Origin: Mycobacterium sp. ENV421 | GTDB lineage: Bacteria; Actinomycetota; Actinomycetes; Mycobacteriales; Mycobacteriaceae | Assembly (NCBI RefSeq): GCF_002887815.1 | Contig: NZ_PDHO01000015.1 | Coordinates: forward strand, 62,001 to 126,000 | Length of the DNA: 64,000 nt | Direction of reading: 5' to 3' | In this document: in pieces, positions 17,449-27,455 of the stretch | Layout of the letters: every line of letters begins with the position of its first letter | How positions within the stretch are numbered: position 1 is the stretch's first letter | Translations under genes and position numbers: made by a program | The notes under the pieces: generated by a model | Database searches by the model: none | What the model saw: only the letters and a program-made list of their open reading frames with translations | What the model was told of the DNA's origin: nothing

Positions 17449-17602
17449 GAGCGGGCCGGGATCCCAAGAGATTCGTTCTCGGCATTCCGACTGCCGGGAC
17501 GGAAGGCTGCATCACGTCACTGTGTGAGCGACGCGCCGCTCAGTCGCGTCTCCAGGGGAATGCCGCGAGCTGCACTGGTCGGTGTCGGCGACGCCAACAG
17601 CG

Positions 17603-18130
17603 TCACGTTTCGCGGTGATCGTTGTTGTCGTTATTCCACGATTTAGATTTCAACAAAATCCAGAAGATCATCAGATGTGCGACAACCACCGTCGGGGCGT
17701 AGAACGTGTAGATGAAGTAGGCGGCACCGAGGTTGAAGTTGGGTAGGTCTGTCTGTATTACACCGCGCACTGTGTTCAACAGGTCGCCGAATCCCCATGC
17801 GCTGAACACCCACACCAGTGGAATGGCGAAACGCCACGCTGCCCGCAGCGCGAAGATACAGGCCAGGGCCAGCGCTGCAGCTAAGAGATCACCGTAGGCG
17901 GAAGCGGTCAGTGCTTCTCGGGGCAGCCTCGGATCAACCATGCCCGTAACCAACAAGACCATTCCCACGTAGCGGAAAACGTGGACGAAGATCAGTGGAA
18001 TGAGAGCAGAATTGAGGGATAGTTTGGTCAGTCTCGGCCAGACGTACCATTTCGCGATCAGGGCGCATACGGCACAGCTCACGAGAACCTGCAGCCAGAA
18101 TATCGTGACGCTGTCTATCGCAAGTCGCAT
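17603..18130 (-). CDS. Integral membrane protein, five predicted helices
   Basis: A 175-residue hydrophobic protein. Hydrophobic segments lie near residues 8-28, 42-63, 78-98, 103-125 and 140-165, followed by a polar tail rich in Asn, Asp and Lys. I do not recognise the family. It begins inside the last codons of the Old Yellow Enzyme gene (16-base overlap), so it is co-translated with it. Base composition is clearly lower in GC than in the flanking core genes (27 of 60 bases at 17641-17700). A role in membrane quinone or redox chemistry alongside the flavoenzyme is only a guess. Confidence 0.8.
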   Translation of the reverse strand: MRLAIDSVTIFWLQVLVSCAVCALIAKWYVWPRLTKLSLNSALIPLIFVHVFRYVGMVLLVTGMVDPRLPREALTASAYGDLLAAALALACIFALRAAWRFAIPLVWVFSAWGFGDLLNTVRGVIQTDLPNFNLGAAYFIYTFYAPTVVVAHLMIFWILLKSKSWNNDNNDHRET

Positions 18131-19296
18131 GTGCCGTCTTCCTTCGTGGGCGATATTCGGGGTATTTCGTGATGGGGCGCGGGGTCGGCGACTTCCCAGT
18201 CTTTGACAGTCGCGAGCGGCCTCAATAGATCGGCTGGGGGGGCAAGTGAGAGCGATTGGCCGGCTTGGACGCGGCGCGGCCAGTCCCGGTTGGCCAGCGC
18301 GGATTTGGCCAGAGCAACGACCTCGGCGGCGCCGGAGTCGATTATCGTGCCGGCGTCATTTGGGTCATCCAGGTGACCGTTGGCGATGATTGCCAGCCCG
18401 CTGTAGTGCTTGGCAAGTGCTGCCAGCGTCTTATTGGTGTCGTCGAAAGCGGCTGCCAGTGCGCGGTATTCGGTGGTGTGGATGTAGTCGATGCCGGTGT
18501 CGGATAGCGCGGTGAAGATAGCGGCTGCGTCGTCTTCGCCGCCGGCCCATCGATGATCGTTGTCGGAAACCTTGCCCTGGGAAATACGGATACCGACGGC
18601 GATGTCGTTCCCGACAGCGGCTGCAACGTCACCGCAGACCTCGGTGGCACATCGGACGCGGTTGGTGACGGTGCCGCCGTAGTCGTCGGTGCGGGTGTTG
18701 AGGTAGCCGGTGAGGAATTCGTCGAGCAAGTAGCCGTTGGCGCCGTGGATCTCGACACCATCGAATCCGGCGTCGCGTGCGTGTAGGGCGGCGTTGATGA
18801 ACGCCCCACGGACCTGCTGGATGTGCTCAGCGGACATCGTCTCGGGAATCTGAAACGGCCCCGACCCGCGATACATCGCCAGCTGCGCGCCTTTGGGTCG
18901 CACGGCTGAAGGCGCCCAGGTGGTGGCTGTGTGGGGGTTGCCTTGCGATTGGCTGCCGGCGTGCATGAGTTGGGCGAAGAACTTCGCGCCGAAGGCATGA
19001 ACGCGGTCGACGACCGGCTTCCACGCTGCGGCCTGCACGGTGTTGGCGATACCGGGTTGGAAGAGGTACCCCTGGCTGGTCTGGTCATCGATGTAGAGAC
19101 CTTCAGTGATCAACAGGCCGAATCCGCCCTGCGCAAACCTCTGGTAGTAGCCGCCAATTCGATCGGTGGGGACGCCCTCGGCTGTCGCACTGACTCGGGT
19201 CATCGGCGCCAGAGCGACGCGGTTGGGCAGGTCCACCCCTCCGATGGATACCGAGCGGAAGAGGGCGTCTTGCGGGGGATGCTGCTGCGGAGACAT
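18115..19296 (-). CDS. Old Yellow Enzyme-family NADH:flavin oxidoreductase
   Basis: A 393-residue FMN enzyme that reduces activated C=C bonds or nitro groups. FMN/substrate features: LAPMTR near 29-34, QLMHAGSQSQ, the EIHGANGYLLDEFL motif, and RTDDYGGT. In EIHGANGYLL the usual substrate His-His/Asn pair reads His-Asn. The start at ATG 19296 has AAGGTGA upstream. Second gene of a three-gene operon (DoxX-like, OYE, membrane protein) opposite a TetR gene. This is the usual layout of inducible electrophile or xenobiotic reductases such as NemA with NemR. Confidence 0.9.
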   Translation of the reverse strand: MSPQQHPPQDALFRSVSIGGVDLPNRVALAPMTRVSATAEGVPTDRIGGYYQRFAQGGFGLLITEGLYIDDQTSQGYLFQPGIANTVQAAAWKPVVDRVHAFGAKFFAQLMHAGSQSQGNPHTATTWAPSAVRPKGAQLAMYRGSGPFQIPETMSAEHIQQVRGAFINAALHARDAGFDGVEIHGANGYLLDEFLTGYLNTRTDDYGGTVTNRVRCATEVCGDVAAAVGNDIAVGIRISQGKVSDNDHRWAGGEDDAAAIFTALSDTGIDYIHTTEYRALAAAFDDTNKTLAALAKHYSGLAIIANGHLDDPNDAGTIIDSGAAEVVALAKSALANRDWPRRVQAGQSLSLAPPADLLRPLATVKDWEVADPAPHHEIPRISPTKEDGTCDLR

Positions 19297-19428
19297 CGGG
19301 GTCGTCACCTTCGTCGAGGACCGTTGGTAGACAGAAGATTTACTGGTGTCTCCTGTGCTCGTCACCTTCTCGGTTCGCGCCGACGACTCGGGGCCCAGCC
19401 TGCCGCGTGCGCTCGTCACGGCGGTCGT

Positions 19429-19935
19429 TCACTTGGCCTGGCGCGCCGTCTTCGATCTGCTCCTGCTCGCGCCGAAGAGCCGGTACAGGTTCAATGCCGC
19501 CAAGACCATGACAAACAACGGGATGAACGGAGGCTTGATCCCGAGGGGCAGCACGCTGGCCGGGACATTCGGCTGCAGATGGACGTACGTCGCGACCGCC
19601 ATGTTGGCAACCAGGCCGGCAGACGCAGCGAAGACCACAGGGCCATACAGATCAACGATCTTCTGCCTGAAGCAAGCGGGTAGAAGCAGTCCAAGGCCGA
19701 TAGCCATTTCCGCGACTTTCCCGAAGGGAATGCTGATCGGTGGCAGGTCGCTCTTGGCGATCTGGACATCAAACATGGTCCGAAAAGGTTCGAAGAACTT
19801 CAAGAAACCGAACAACAACATGAACACACCCAAAAACATTGAGTTGTAGGCCAAGACCCGGTCGTCTTGTAGTCGCTTCACGAGTTCCTCTCTTGTTGTC
19901 TGCCGATCGGCTGACGTGTCGGTACGTTCTTGCAC
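19429..19935 (-). CDS. DoxX-like four-helix membrane protein
   Basis: A 168-residue protein with four hydrophobic segments (about 33-50, 68-88, 93-115, 132-152) and GKVAEMAIGLGLLLPACF, a stretch typical of the DoxX/DoxD-like family. The N-terminus is charged and the C-terminus basic. First gene of the operon that continues with the Old Yellow Enzyme, 132 bases downstream. In M. tuberculosis a DoxX protein works with thiol and superoxide defence enzymes at the membrane, so a role in redox stress is possible here. That link is inference. Confidence 0.72.
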   Translation of the reverse strand: MQERTDTSADRQTTREELVKRLQDDRVLAYNSMFLGVFMLLFGFLKFFEPFRTMFDVQIAKSDLPPISIPFGKVAEMAIGLGLLLPACFRQKIVDLYGPVVFAASAGLVANMAVATYVHLQPNVPASVLPLGIKPPFIPLFVMVLAALNLYRLFGASRSRSKTARQAK

Positions 19936-20255
19936 GGCTTTTTGCCTTTCACGAAACTACCTATGCGCCAACAATTTTCGCTTACGGCCGTTCGATCATC
20001 TCGACGTGCTCCGTGCTGACATAGTCGGTCCACGCCTCGCATCAAAAGATCGCGCTGGATTGGTATTCCGCCGGTCCCCGGGGAGGCAGCCTGACAAGCT
20101 GGACGTGGTGTCATCGATGGTGAATGTCCGCCGGATGCAACAGCCGGCGTGTGTGACAAGCCGATATCGAGCTCCTTCAACAATATTGGTTGACTGATCG
20201 GCATTGTGCTGGCTGAAAAGTGGACCGACAATGCCAATTCGGATACTGTCCGGCC
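19936..20255. promoter_or_regulatory. Divergent promoter region with inverted repeat
   Basis: This 320-base gap separates the DoxX-OYE operon from the TetR gene. It contains an inverted repeat GGCATTGT (20200-20207) and ACAATGCC (20228-20235), centre to centre 28 bases, close to the TetR start; this is a plausible operator. A TTGACT lies just before it at 20190-20195. The remaining sequence contains short open frames with no recognisable product. Confidence 0.4.
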
Positions 20256-20897
20256 GTGGTGCCAAAAGCTGATCGTCCCTCGGCCCGACTCACGTCCCGC
20301 GGGGCGGCGACGAAAGCCCGCATCGTGGCCGAAGCGGCCTCTCTGATCCGGGAGCGCGGTGTCGCGGGAACAAGCCTCGACGCCGTCATGGCCGCCAGCC
20401 AGACCAGCAGATCGCAGCTCTATCACTACTTCGTCGACAAAGACGCTCTTATCAGCGAGGTGATCAAGACTCAGCTCGGCCGTGTCATCGCCGCGCAGGA
20501 GCCGCGTTTGCGCGAGGTCTCGTCGTGGGATGGTCTGCAGCGCTGGTGCGATCAGCTCGTAGCCACGACTCGGACGACGCAAGGCATCGGCGGCTGCCCG
20601 CTGGGGTCGCTGGTGAGCGAACTCGCCGACCGATCGGACTCGGCACGGCTGGAGCTCGCGCGGTCCTTCGCCACCTGGCAGTCATATCTGTCCACCGGCC
20701 TGGCGGCCATGCGCGACAACGGTGAACTCGCCCCTGAAGCCGACGTGGATGAACTCGCGTTGACCATGATGACCGCACTACAGGGCGGACTCCTCATGGC
20801 GCAGACCATGCGCAGCGCCCGGCCACTCGAACTGGCTCTTGACATGGCACTTAGGCACGTCGCCGGATACCGAGACAGTCCGACCTCAAACCCCTGA
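20256..20897 (+). CDS. TetR-family transcriptional regulator
   Basis: A regulator of about 213 residues. The N-terminal DNA-binding domain is clear (TKARIVAEAASLIRERG, then LDAVMAASQTSRSQLYHYF). The C-terminal part, with GGCPLGSLVSELAD, is typical of the YxaF/LmrA-like TetR_C group. The start is uncertain: GTG codons at 20256, 20259 and 20220 are all possible and none has a strong ribosome-binding site. It is divergent from the DoxX-OYE operon, which it probably represses until an electrophile or drug binds. Confidence 0.85.
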   Translation: MVPKADRPSARLTSRGAATKARIVAEAASLIRERGVAGTSLDAVMAASQTSRSQLYHYFVDKDALISEVIKTQLGRVIAAQEPRLREVSSWDGLQRWCDQLVATTRTTQGIGGCPLGSLVSELADRSDSARLELARSFATWQSYLSTGLAAMRDNGELAPEADVDELALTMMTALQGGLLMAQTMRSARPLELALDMALRHVAGYRDSPTSNP

Positions 20898-21097
20898 ACT
20901 ACCTGAGCTGAACGTTGGCGGGCCGCTGACAGCGGTGTCGCCGGCGAAGCGCACCGGAATGGACGGGACCTACCAACTATGGGGCACCGTTGTTCAGCGG
21001 TTCTGAAGCATTCGAAAAATAGCCAGGTGGGAGGTTGTTTTATGCCCCGGAATAGCTCCTCCGGCGTCCGCCCACGTGACCGGAATTTCGAAAAGAC
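20898..21097. other. Intergenic region between two TetR genes
   Basis: About 200 bases between the ends of two TetR genes on opposite strands. One open frame of 63 codons (20979-21170) has a reasonable ATG but no recognisable protein features, and it runs into the convergent TetR gene. I see no strong hairpin. Confidence 0.4.
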
Positions 21098-21736
21098 CTA
21101 TGAATCGGTGGGATTCGCAGGCAAGGTCGCCAACAGCGCCGCCAGGCCGTATTCGAAGACCGCGTCGTAGTCGGTGGGGGACTGCAATGCCCGGACCAGC
21201 TCGCGGTCGGGCCAGTCGTCGGCCCACAGCGTCGGGTCTTCCTCGTCGTGCTTGGGACCGCGCACCGCGGAGAACTGCATGATGGCCGACGAGATGACGT
21301 GAACCTCGATGGCCCGCAGCACAAGCGCGCCGTGGGTACCGGTGACGCCGAGGCGGGCAAGTTCGGTGGCCAGGCGCTGCTGCACCGGCAGGAACAACGC
21401 CGGGGTGCGGTTACGTTCGTGTGCGATGCCGAGCAGATGCTGGCGGTCGATGAGCGCTCGGCGCTGTGCGCGGGCGAGGGCGGCGATGCGCTCAGCGGGC
21501 TCCTCGGCGTCCGCGGGCAACGCCGCCATGTCGCCGAGCAACCGCTCAACGAGACTGTCGAGCAGCTTGTCGCGGCCGCCGACATGCCAGTAGATCGAGG
21601 TGACCGCGACGCCCAGTTGCTCGGCGAGCCCGCGCATCGTGAACGCGTCGACGCCGTCGTGCTCGATCATCCTGGCTGCCGCGTCGAGGATGGAGTCCGC
21701 GGTGACCGGGTCAGGACTGCGGGCCACCGGGCTCAC
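21098..21736 (-). CDS. TetR-family regulator (tetracycline-repressor-like C-domain)
   Basis: A 212-residue regulator. DNA-binding domain: ADSILDAAARMIEHDG, then MRGLAEQLGVAVTSIYWHV. The sequence TSIYWHVGGRDKLLD is typical of TetR/Class-C members with a TetR_C_1 domain. It starts at GTG 21736, within the last 26 bases of the Rieske oxygenase gene (a second GTG is at 21727), so the two are co-transcribed. The likely target is the palindromic region between the Rieske gene and the divergent amidohydrolase gene. Confidence 0.88.
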   Translation of the reverse strand: MSPVARSPDPVTADSILDAAARMIEHDGVDAFTMRGLAEQLGVAVTSIYWHVGGRDKLLDSLVERLLGDMAALPADAEEPAERIAALARAQRRALIDRQHLLGIAHERNRTPALFLPVQQRLATELARLGVTGTHGALVLRAIEVHVISSAIMQFSAVRGPKHDEEDPTLWADDWPDRELVRALQSPTDYDAVFEYGLAALLATLPANPTDS

Positions 21737-23033
21737 CCCCGGTCATGCGCTCAGCCTCCGGGAGGTCGAGGTAGCGCTCGAGGTTGCGGTGCAGGTTGAT
21801 CACGCGCCGCTCCTCGTTGGACAGCGTCAGGTGGGTGAACCCCGGCTGACGCAGGCCGCGCTGCAGGCCGGCCAAGACCGAAATATCCTGCGTCAGAACC
21901 AGACCGGGATGAGCCTCCTCCGCTGTCATGCGCACGTCGACCGGACGGGCACGCGGTGCGCCCGGCGCCATCCGGGTCCACAGGTACATGACGAGCTCGC
22001 CGTGTTCGGGATCGGGGCCCGGGTGTGACGTCATGACGGTCAGGTGGTCGGCGTTGGTCAGCAACGTCAGGTTGGGGAACACGTTGTACTGGTGTAGCAA
22101 CATGATCTGTTCGGTGCTGGCCCACCCGAGGTCGACCCCGCGACTGGCCGCGAACTCTCTTGTGCGACAGGCAATCGCATCAGGCACCGAGTCACCGCCC
22201 GGGTACGGTGTGCCCTCCTCGGCACCCATCAGCAAGCCCTGGGTAGTCACGTACGCGTCCCAGACGTCGTCGTCGGAGATGGGCTCCTTGAGGTGCGGGC
22301 TCGGCACTCCGTAGAACTGCTCCGACTTCCCGGTGTGACCCCAGATCTGTTGCGGTGCAAAGACGTCATCCATGCACCGGTGTAGCTCGGGGTGCAGCGT
22401 CTGAATGTGGTAGGTCTCGCTGTAGCCGTCGGCGATCGTCTTCCAGTTCGCGTCCACCTCGATCGTCATCGTGGCGTAGCAGTGAAAATCCTCGAGCCGG
22501 TTCCATGCGATGTCGGCGGGCATCGCCTCCAGATAGTCATCGAGCGGCATCGCGTCGGCGTCGAGGTTGACGAACACCAGCCCTGCCCAGACATCGACGG
22601 AGGCGGCGACCAGAGGGAAGTCCTCCATGTGCAGCGCACCGAATCCCTTGCGGTTGGGCACGCGCTTCAACACCCCGGCGAGGTCCCATGTCCAGCCGTG
22701 GTAGCCGCAGCGCAGCTCGCGCAGCTCCGAGCCGGCGCCCGTGCACAGCGAATTACCGCGGTGCCGGCAGACGTTCTGGAATGCCCGCAGTTGCGTGTCG
22801 TCGCGGACGATCAGGACCGAATGCGGCCCGCATCGGTATTCGAAGTAGTCACCTGGCTCGGCGACATGATCGAGCGTGCAGGCGACCTGCCAGACGCGCG
22901 GCCAGAGGTGTTCGCGCTCGAGGCGGGCGAACTCGGGGGAGTGGTAGCGCGCGGCGGGCACGCGGGTCGGGCTGGCCGGAGGCGGGCCGATCGCGTCCTC
23001 GCGTCGAACATCGTGCGCCGTGTGCGTCACCAT
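21711..23033 (-). CDS. Rieske non-heme iron oxygenase, alpha subunit
   Basis: A 440-residue ring-hydroxylating or demethylating oxygenase. The Rieske 2Fe-2S site is C89-x-H91 and C109-x2-H112 (CRHRG and CGYHGW). The mononuclear iron site is ETYHIQTLH (His209, His214) after NWK. The start at ATG 23033 has AAGGAGG six bases upstream. No reductase, ferredoxin or small beta subunit is nearby, so electrons must come from elsewhere. It is likely an aromatic or steroid/choline-type oxygenase; the substrate is unknown. Expression is probably controlled by the co-transcribed TetR. Confidence 0.9.
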   Translation of the reverse strand: MVTHTAHDVRREDAIGPPPASPTRVPAARYHSPEFARLEREHLWPRVWQVACTLDHVAEPGDYFEYRCGPHSVLIVRDDTQLRAFQNVCRHRGNSLCTGAGSELRELRCGYHGWTWDLAGVLKRVPNRKGFGALHMEDFPLVAASVDVWAGLVFVNLDADAMPLDDYLEAMPADIAWNRLEDFHCYATMTIEVDANWKTIADGYSETYHIQTLHPELHRCMDDVFAPQQIWGHTGKSEQFYGVPSPHLKEPISDDDVWDAYVTTQGLLMGAEEGTPYPGGDSVPDAIACRTREFAASRGVDLGWASTEQIMLLHQYNVFPNLTLLTNADHLTVMTSHPGPDPEHGELVMYLWTRMAPGAPRARPVDVRMTAEEAHPGLVLTQDISVLAGLQRGLRQPGFTHLTLSNEERRVINLHRNLERYLDLPEAERMTGGEPGGPQS

Positions 23034-23060
23034 GCGCCTCCTTGCGAAATCTTGTCCAAA

Positions 23061-23094
23061 CGGTATTACACGCGGCCCTGTAACGGTGTTACAT
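23061..23094. promoter_or_regulatory. Candidate TetR operator between Rieske and amidohydrolase genes
   Basis: A perfect palindrome TGTAAC-GGT-GTTACA lies at 23079-23093. Its right half is repeated: CGGTATTACAC at 23061-23071 and CGGTGTTACAT at 23084-23094, start to start 23 bases, about two helical turns. The site sits between divergent genes (starts 23033 and 23137). The TetR protein encoded at 21098-21736 is the natural candidate ligand. Confidence 0.6.
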
Positions 23095-23136
23095 TGGCGA
23101 CGGAATCCCATTGACATCGTGTGTCGAGGAGTAGCC

Positions 23137-24897
23137 ATGTTCGACCTCAAGATCACCGGCGGGACCGTCGTCGACGGCACGGGCGCTGACCGTTACATCG
23201 CCGACGTGGCCGTCAAGGACGGGAAGATCGTGGAGGTGCGCCGCCGCAGCGCATCTGACGCGCCGCTGGCGGGCGAGGCAACCGAAACCATCGATGCCAC
23301 AGGCAAAGTCGTGGCGCCCGGATTCGTCGACATCCACACGCACTACGACGGTCAGGTGAGCTGGGACAGCCTGCTCGAACCGTCCAGCAACCACGGCGTC
23401 ACCACCATCGTCGCAGGCAACTGCGGCGTCGGTTTCGCACCGGTGCGGCCCGGTTCCGAACAGTGGCTCATCCAGATGATGGAGGGCGTCGAGGACATTC
23501 CCGGCAGCGCGCTCACCGAGGGCATGACGTGGGGTTGGGAAAGCTACCCCGAGTACCTCGACGTGATCGGCAAGGGAAACTACGCCGTCGACGTCGGCAG
23601 CCAGGTGGCGCACGGCTCGGTGCGGGCCTACGCGATGGGTGAGCGCGGCGCCAAGAACGAGCCCGCGACCCCCGACGACATCGAGGCGATGGGTCGGTTG
23701 GTCCGCGAGGCGATCGAAGCCGGAGCGCTCGGGTTCTCGACGTCCCGCACGCTCGGCCACCGCGCCATGGACGGTGAGCCCGTGCCGGGCACCTTCGCCG
23801 CCGAGGACGAACTGTTCGGCCTGGGCCGGGCGATGGCGGCCGGCGGTCAAGCGGTCTTCGAGCTGGCGCCGCAGGGTGTGGCCGGGGAGGACATCATCGC
23901 GCCGAAGAAGGAATTGGAGTGGATGCAGCGCCTGGGCGCCGAGATCGACCGGCCGATCTCCTTCGGGCTGATCCAGGTGGATGCCGCGCCCGACCTGTGG
24001 CGCGAACAGATGGACATTTCGGCGGCCGCGCACGCCGCAGGCGCCCGGCTGTACCCGCAGATCGCGGCGCGCCCGTTTGGCATGCTGTTCGGCTTCCCGG
24101 GCCACCATGCCTTCACTCATCGTCCGACCTTCCGAAAGCTGAAGGGGGAGTTGGGTCGTGAGGAGCTCGCGCACCGGCTCGCCGACCCGGCGGTGAAGGC
24201 CGCGATCCTCGGTGAGGACGACCTCCCGCCCGACCCCAACAAGCTGTTCGACAACATGAACATCCTGGTCCAGTACGCCCTGGGTCGGATCTACCACCTG
24301 GGCGACCCGCCGGACTACGAGCCCACCGACGAGCGGACGGTGGAGAAGATCGCCGCTGACCGTGGCGAGGACCCGCTGGCCACCCTGTACGACCTCATGC
24401 TGGAGGCCGACGCCACCAACATGCTGATGCTGCCGTTCTTCAACTATTCCTATGGAAACTGCGACGCCATCCATGAGATGCTGACCCATCCGGCCGGTGT
24501 CGTCGGGTTGTCCGACGGTGGTGCGCACTGCGGAATGATCTGCGACGCTTCCTATCCCACGTTCCTGCTGACCCACTGGGCCCGCGACCGGCATCGTGGT
24601 GCGAAGCTGCCGCTGGAGCATCTGATCCGCAAGCAGACCCACGACACGGCGCAGCTGTTCGGCCTCAGTGACCGCGGCGTCATCCAGGTCGGCAAGAAGG
24701 CGGACCTCAACGTCATCGACATGGATGCTCTGCGGTTGCATCCGCCGAAGATGGCCTACGACCTGCCGGCAGGCGGAAATCGTTTGGTGCAAGGCGCGTC
24801 CGGCTACGCCGCGACGATCGTCAGCGGCACCGTCACGCGCCGCGACGGGGTCGACACCGGCGCACGTCCGGGCCGGTTGGTCCGCGGGGCCCGCTGA
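23137..24897 (+). CDS. Amidohydrolase, N-acyl-D-amino-acid deacylase type
   Basis: A 586-residue metal-dependent hydrolase of the amidohydrolase 3 group. Metal ligands His67 and His69 are seen in DIHTHYDGQ, and NCGVGFAPVRPG and the late GLSDGGAHCGMICD (Asp) are typical of the D-aminoacylase subgroup. The start at ATG 23137 has GAGGAG upstream. In actinobacteria these proteins often sit near Rieske, steroid or aromatic genes, and their true substrates are poorly known. It is divergent from the Rieske oxygenase gene and shares the operator region, so both may act on the same inducer compound. Confidence 0.85.
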   Translation: MFDLKITGGTVVDGTGADRYIADVAVKDGKIVEVRRRSASDAPLAGEATETIDATGKVVAPGFVDIHTHYDGQVSWDSLLEPSSNHGVTTIVAGNCGVGFAPVRPGSEQWLIQMMEGVEDIPGSALTEGMTWGWESYPEYLDVIGKGNYAVDVGSQVAHGSVRAYAMGERGAKNEPATPDDIEAMGRLVREAIEAGALGFSTSRTLGHRAMDGEPVPGTFAAEDELFGLGRAMAAGGQAVFELAPQGVAGEDIIAPKKELEWMQRLGAEIDRPISFGLIQVDAAPDLWREQMDISAAAHAAGARLYPQIAARPFGMLFGFPGHHAFTHRPTFRKLKGELGREELAHRLADPAVKAAILGEDDLPPDPNKLFDNMNILVQYALGRIYHLGDPPDYEPTDERTVEKIAADRGEDPLATLYDLMLEADATNMLMLPFFNYSYGNCDAIHEMLTHPAGVVGLSDGGAHCGMICDASYPTFLLTHWARDRHRGAKLPLEHLIRKQTHDTAQLFGLSDRGVIQVGKKADLNVIDMDALRLHPPKMAYDLPAGGNRLVQGASGYAATIVSGTVTRRDGVDTGARPGRLVRGAR

Positions 24898-24901
24898 ACG
24901 G

Positions 24902-26041
24902 CTAGCTGAACACGTCCAACTCGTCGAGCACATCGGCGTAAGCCAGCACGTCCGCGGCGAACAGTTGCGGCTGCTCGAACGCCGCGAAGTGGCCACCACG
25001 GTCCTGGATCGAGTAGTGCACCAGGTGATAGTGCTTGTGCGCCCACACTTTCGGGATCCGTACCAGCTCTGCCGGGTAGACCGCGTAACCCGTCGGGACG
25101 TCGACGCGGCCCGACCACGGGCTGAGCGCACCGGTGCCGGCGTGGGCCGCCTCGTAGTACAGTCGCGCGGCCGAGGTCGCGGTACCGGTCAGCCAGTACA
25201 TCATCAGATTGTCGATGAGCCGGTCGGTGCGGATCGGCATGCCGTCGCGGACGTCGCTCCAGGCGTGGAACTTCTCCAGGATCCAGCCGGCCAGACCCAC
25301 CGGCGAGTCGTCGAGCCCGTAGCCGAGTGAATGTGGCCGGGTGCCTTGGATTTCCATGTAGGCGGTGCCTTCCGCCATCCGCTCGGCGGAGGCGATGAAT
25401 GCGGCCAGCTCCTCCTCGGTGACACCGTCCATGGCGTCGGGTCCCTCGGCGGACGCGAAAAGCATGTTGGTGTGGATGGCGACCGCGCGATCCGGGTAGT
25501 GCTCACCGAGGTAGCGCACCACCAGGGCTCCCCAGTCGCCGCCCTGAGCCACAAAGCGTTGGTAACCCAGTTGCGTCATCACCTCGGCGACCGCCGCCGC
25601 GACGACCGAGGTGTCGACGCCGCGTTGGGTGGTCGGGCCGGAGAATCCGTATCCGGGCATCGAGATCACCACAACGTGGTAGCGCTCGTGCAGCAGCGGG
25701 AGGGCATCGAGGAATTCGATGATCGAACCCGGCCAGCCGTGCACGAGTACCAACGGGATTGCGGTGCTGTTGGGCGATTTCCGGTGCAGGAAGTGGACGC
25801 GCTGGCCGGCAGCCGTGGTGACAAAGGAGCCCACCGCGTTGAGCTCCGCTTCGGTTGCACGCCAGTCGTACTCGTCACGCCACCGGTCGACGAACGCCGT
25901 CAAGAACGACTGATCGGTGCCGTAATCCCAGCCACTGCCGGGCAGCTCGGCGGGAAGCCGGGCGGATTCAAGGCGGCGGCGCAGGTCGTCGAGATCGTAT
26001 TGCGGAACGGCGATCTCGAACTGCGTGGGGGAGTGGGTCAT
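24902..26041 (-). CDS. Epoxide hydrolase (EphB/EHN type)
   Basis: A 379-residue alpha/beta hydrolase with an N-terminal EHN domain (FEIAVPQYDLDDLRRRLESARLP). The oxyanion motif HGWPGS is at 101-106, nucleophile Asp169 lies in GGDWGA, and a C-terminal catalytic His lies in GGHFAAFEQP. The start is ATG 26041; an upstream ATG nine codons earlier has no better ribosome site. It faces the amidohydrolase gene, with only four bases between the stops. It converts epoxides to diols and could act after an oxygenase in the same locus, though it is on a separate transcript. Confidence 0.88.
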   Translation of the reverse strand: MTHSPTQFEIAVPQYDLDDLRRRLESARLPAELPGSGWDYGTDQSFLTAFVDRWRDEYDWRATEAELNAVGSFVTTAAGQRVHFLHRKSPNSTAIPLVLVHGWPGSIIEFLDALPLLHERYHVVVISMPGYGFSGPTTQRGVDTSVVAAAVAEVMTQLGYQRFVAQGGDWGALVVRYLGEHYPDRAVAIHTNMLFASAEGPDAMDGVTEEELAAFIASAERMAEGTAYMEIQGTRPHSLGYGLDDSPVGLAGWILEKFHAWSDVRDGMPIRTDRLIDNLMMYWLTGTATSAARLYYEAAHAGTGALSPWSGRVDVPTGYAVYPAELVRIPKVWAHKHYHLVHYSIQDRGGHFAAFEQPQLFAADVLAYADVLDELDVFS

Positions 26042-26087
26042 CGCCGTCCACCCTAGCCAGCCGGCCACTGCCGCACGGCGGCTTGCG

Positions 26088-27445
<1,358 letters not shown>

Positions 27446-27455
<10 letters not shown>

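Noticed and set aside
19996..20265. 89-codon minus-strand open frame in the divergent promoter
   Set aside because: It covers the putative operator and TetR start, and has no recognisable features.
20979..21170. 63-codon plus-strand open frame between TetR genes
   Set aside because: No domain or signal sequence, and it runs into the convergent TetR gene.
23089..25131. 680-codon open frame opposite the amidohydrolase
   Set aside because: Same high-GC shadow effect; the plus-strand amidohydrolase is complete and convincing.
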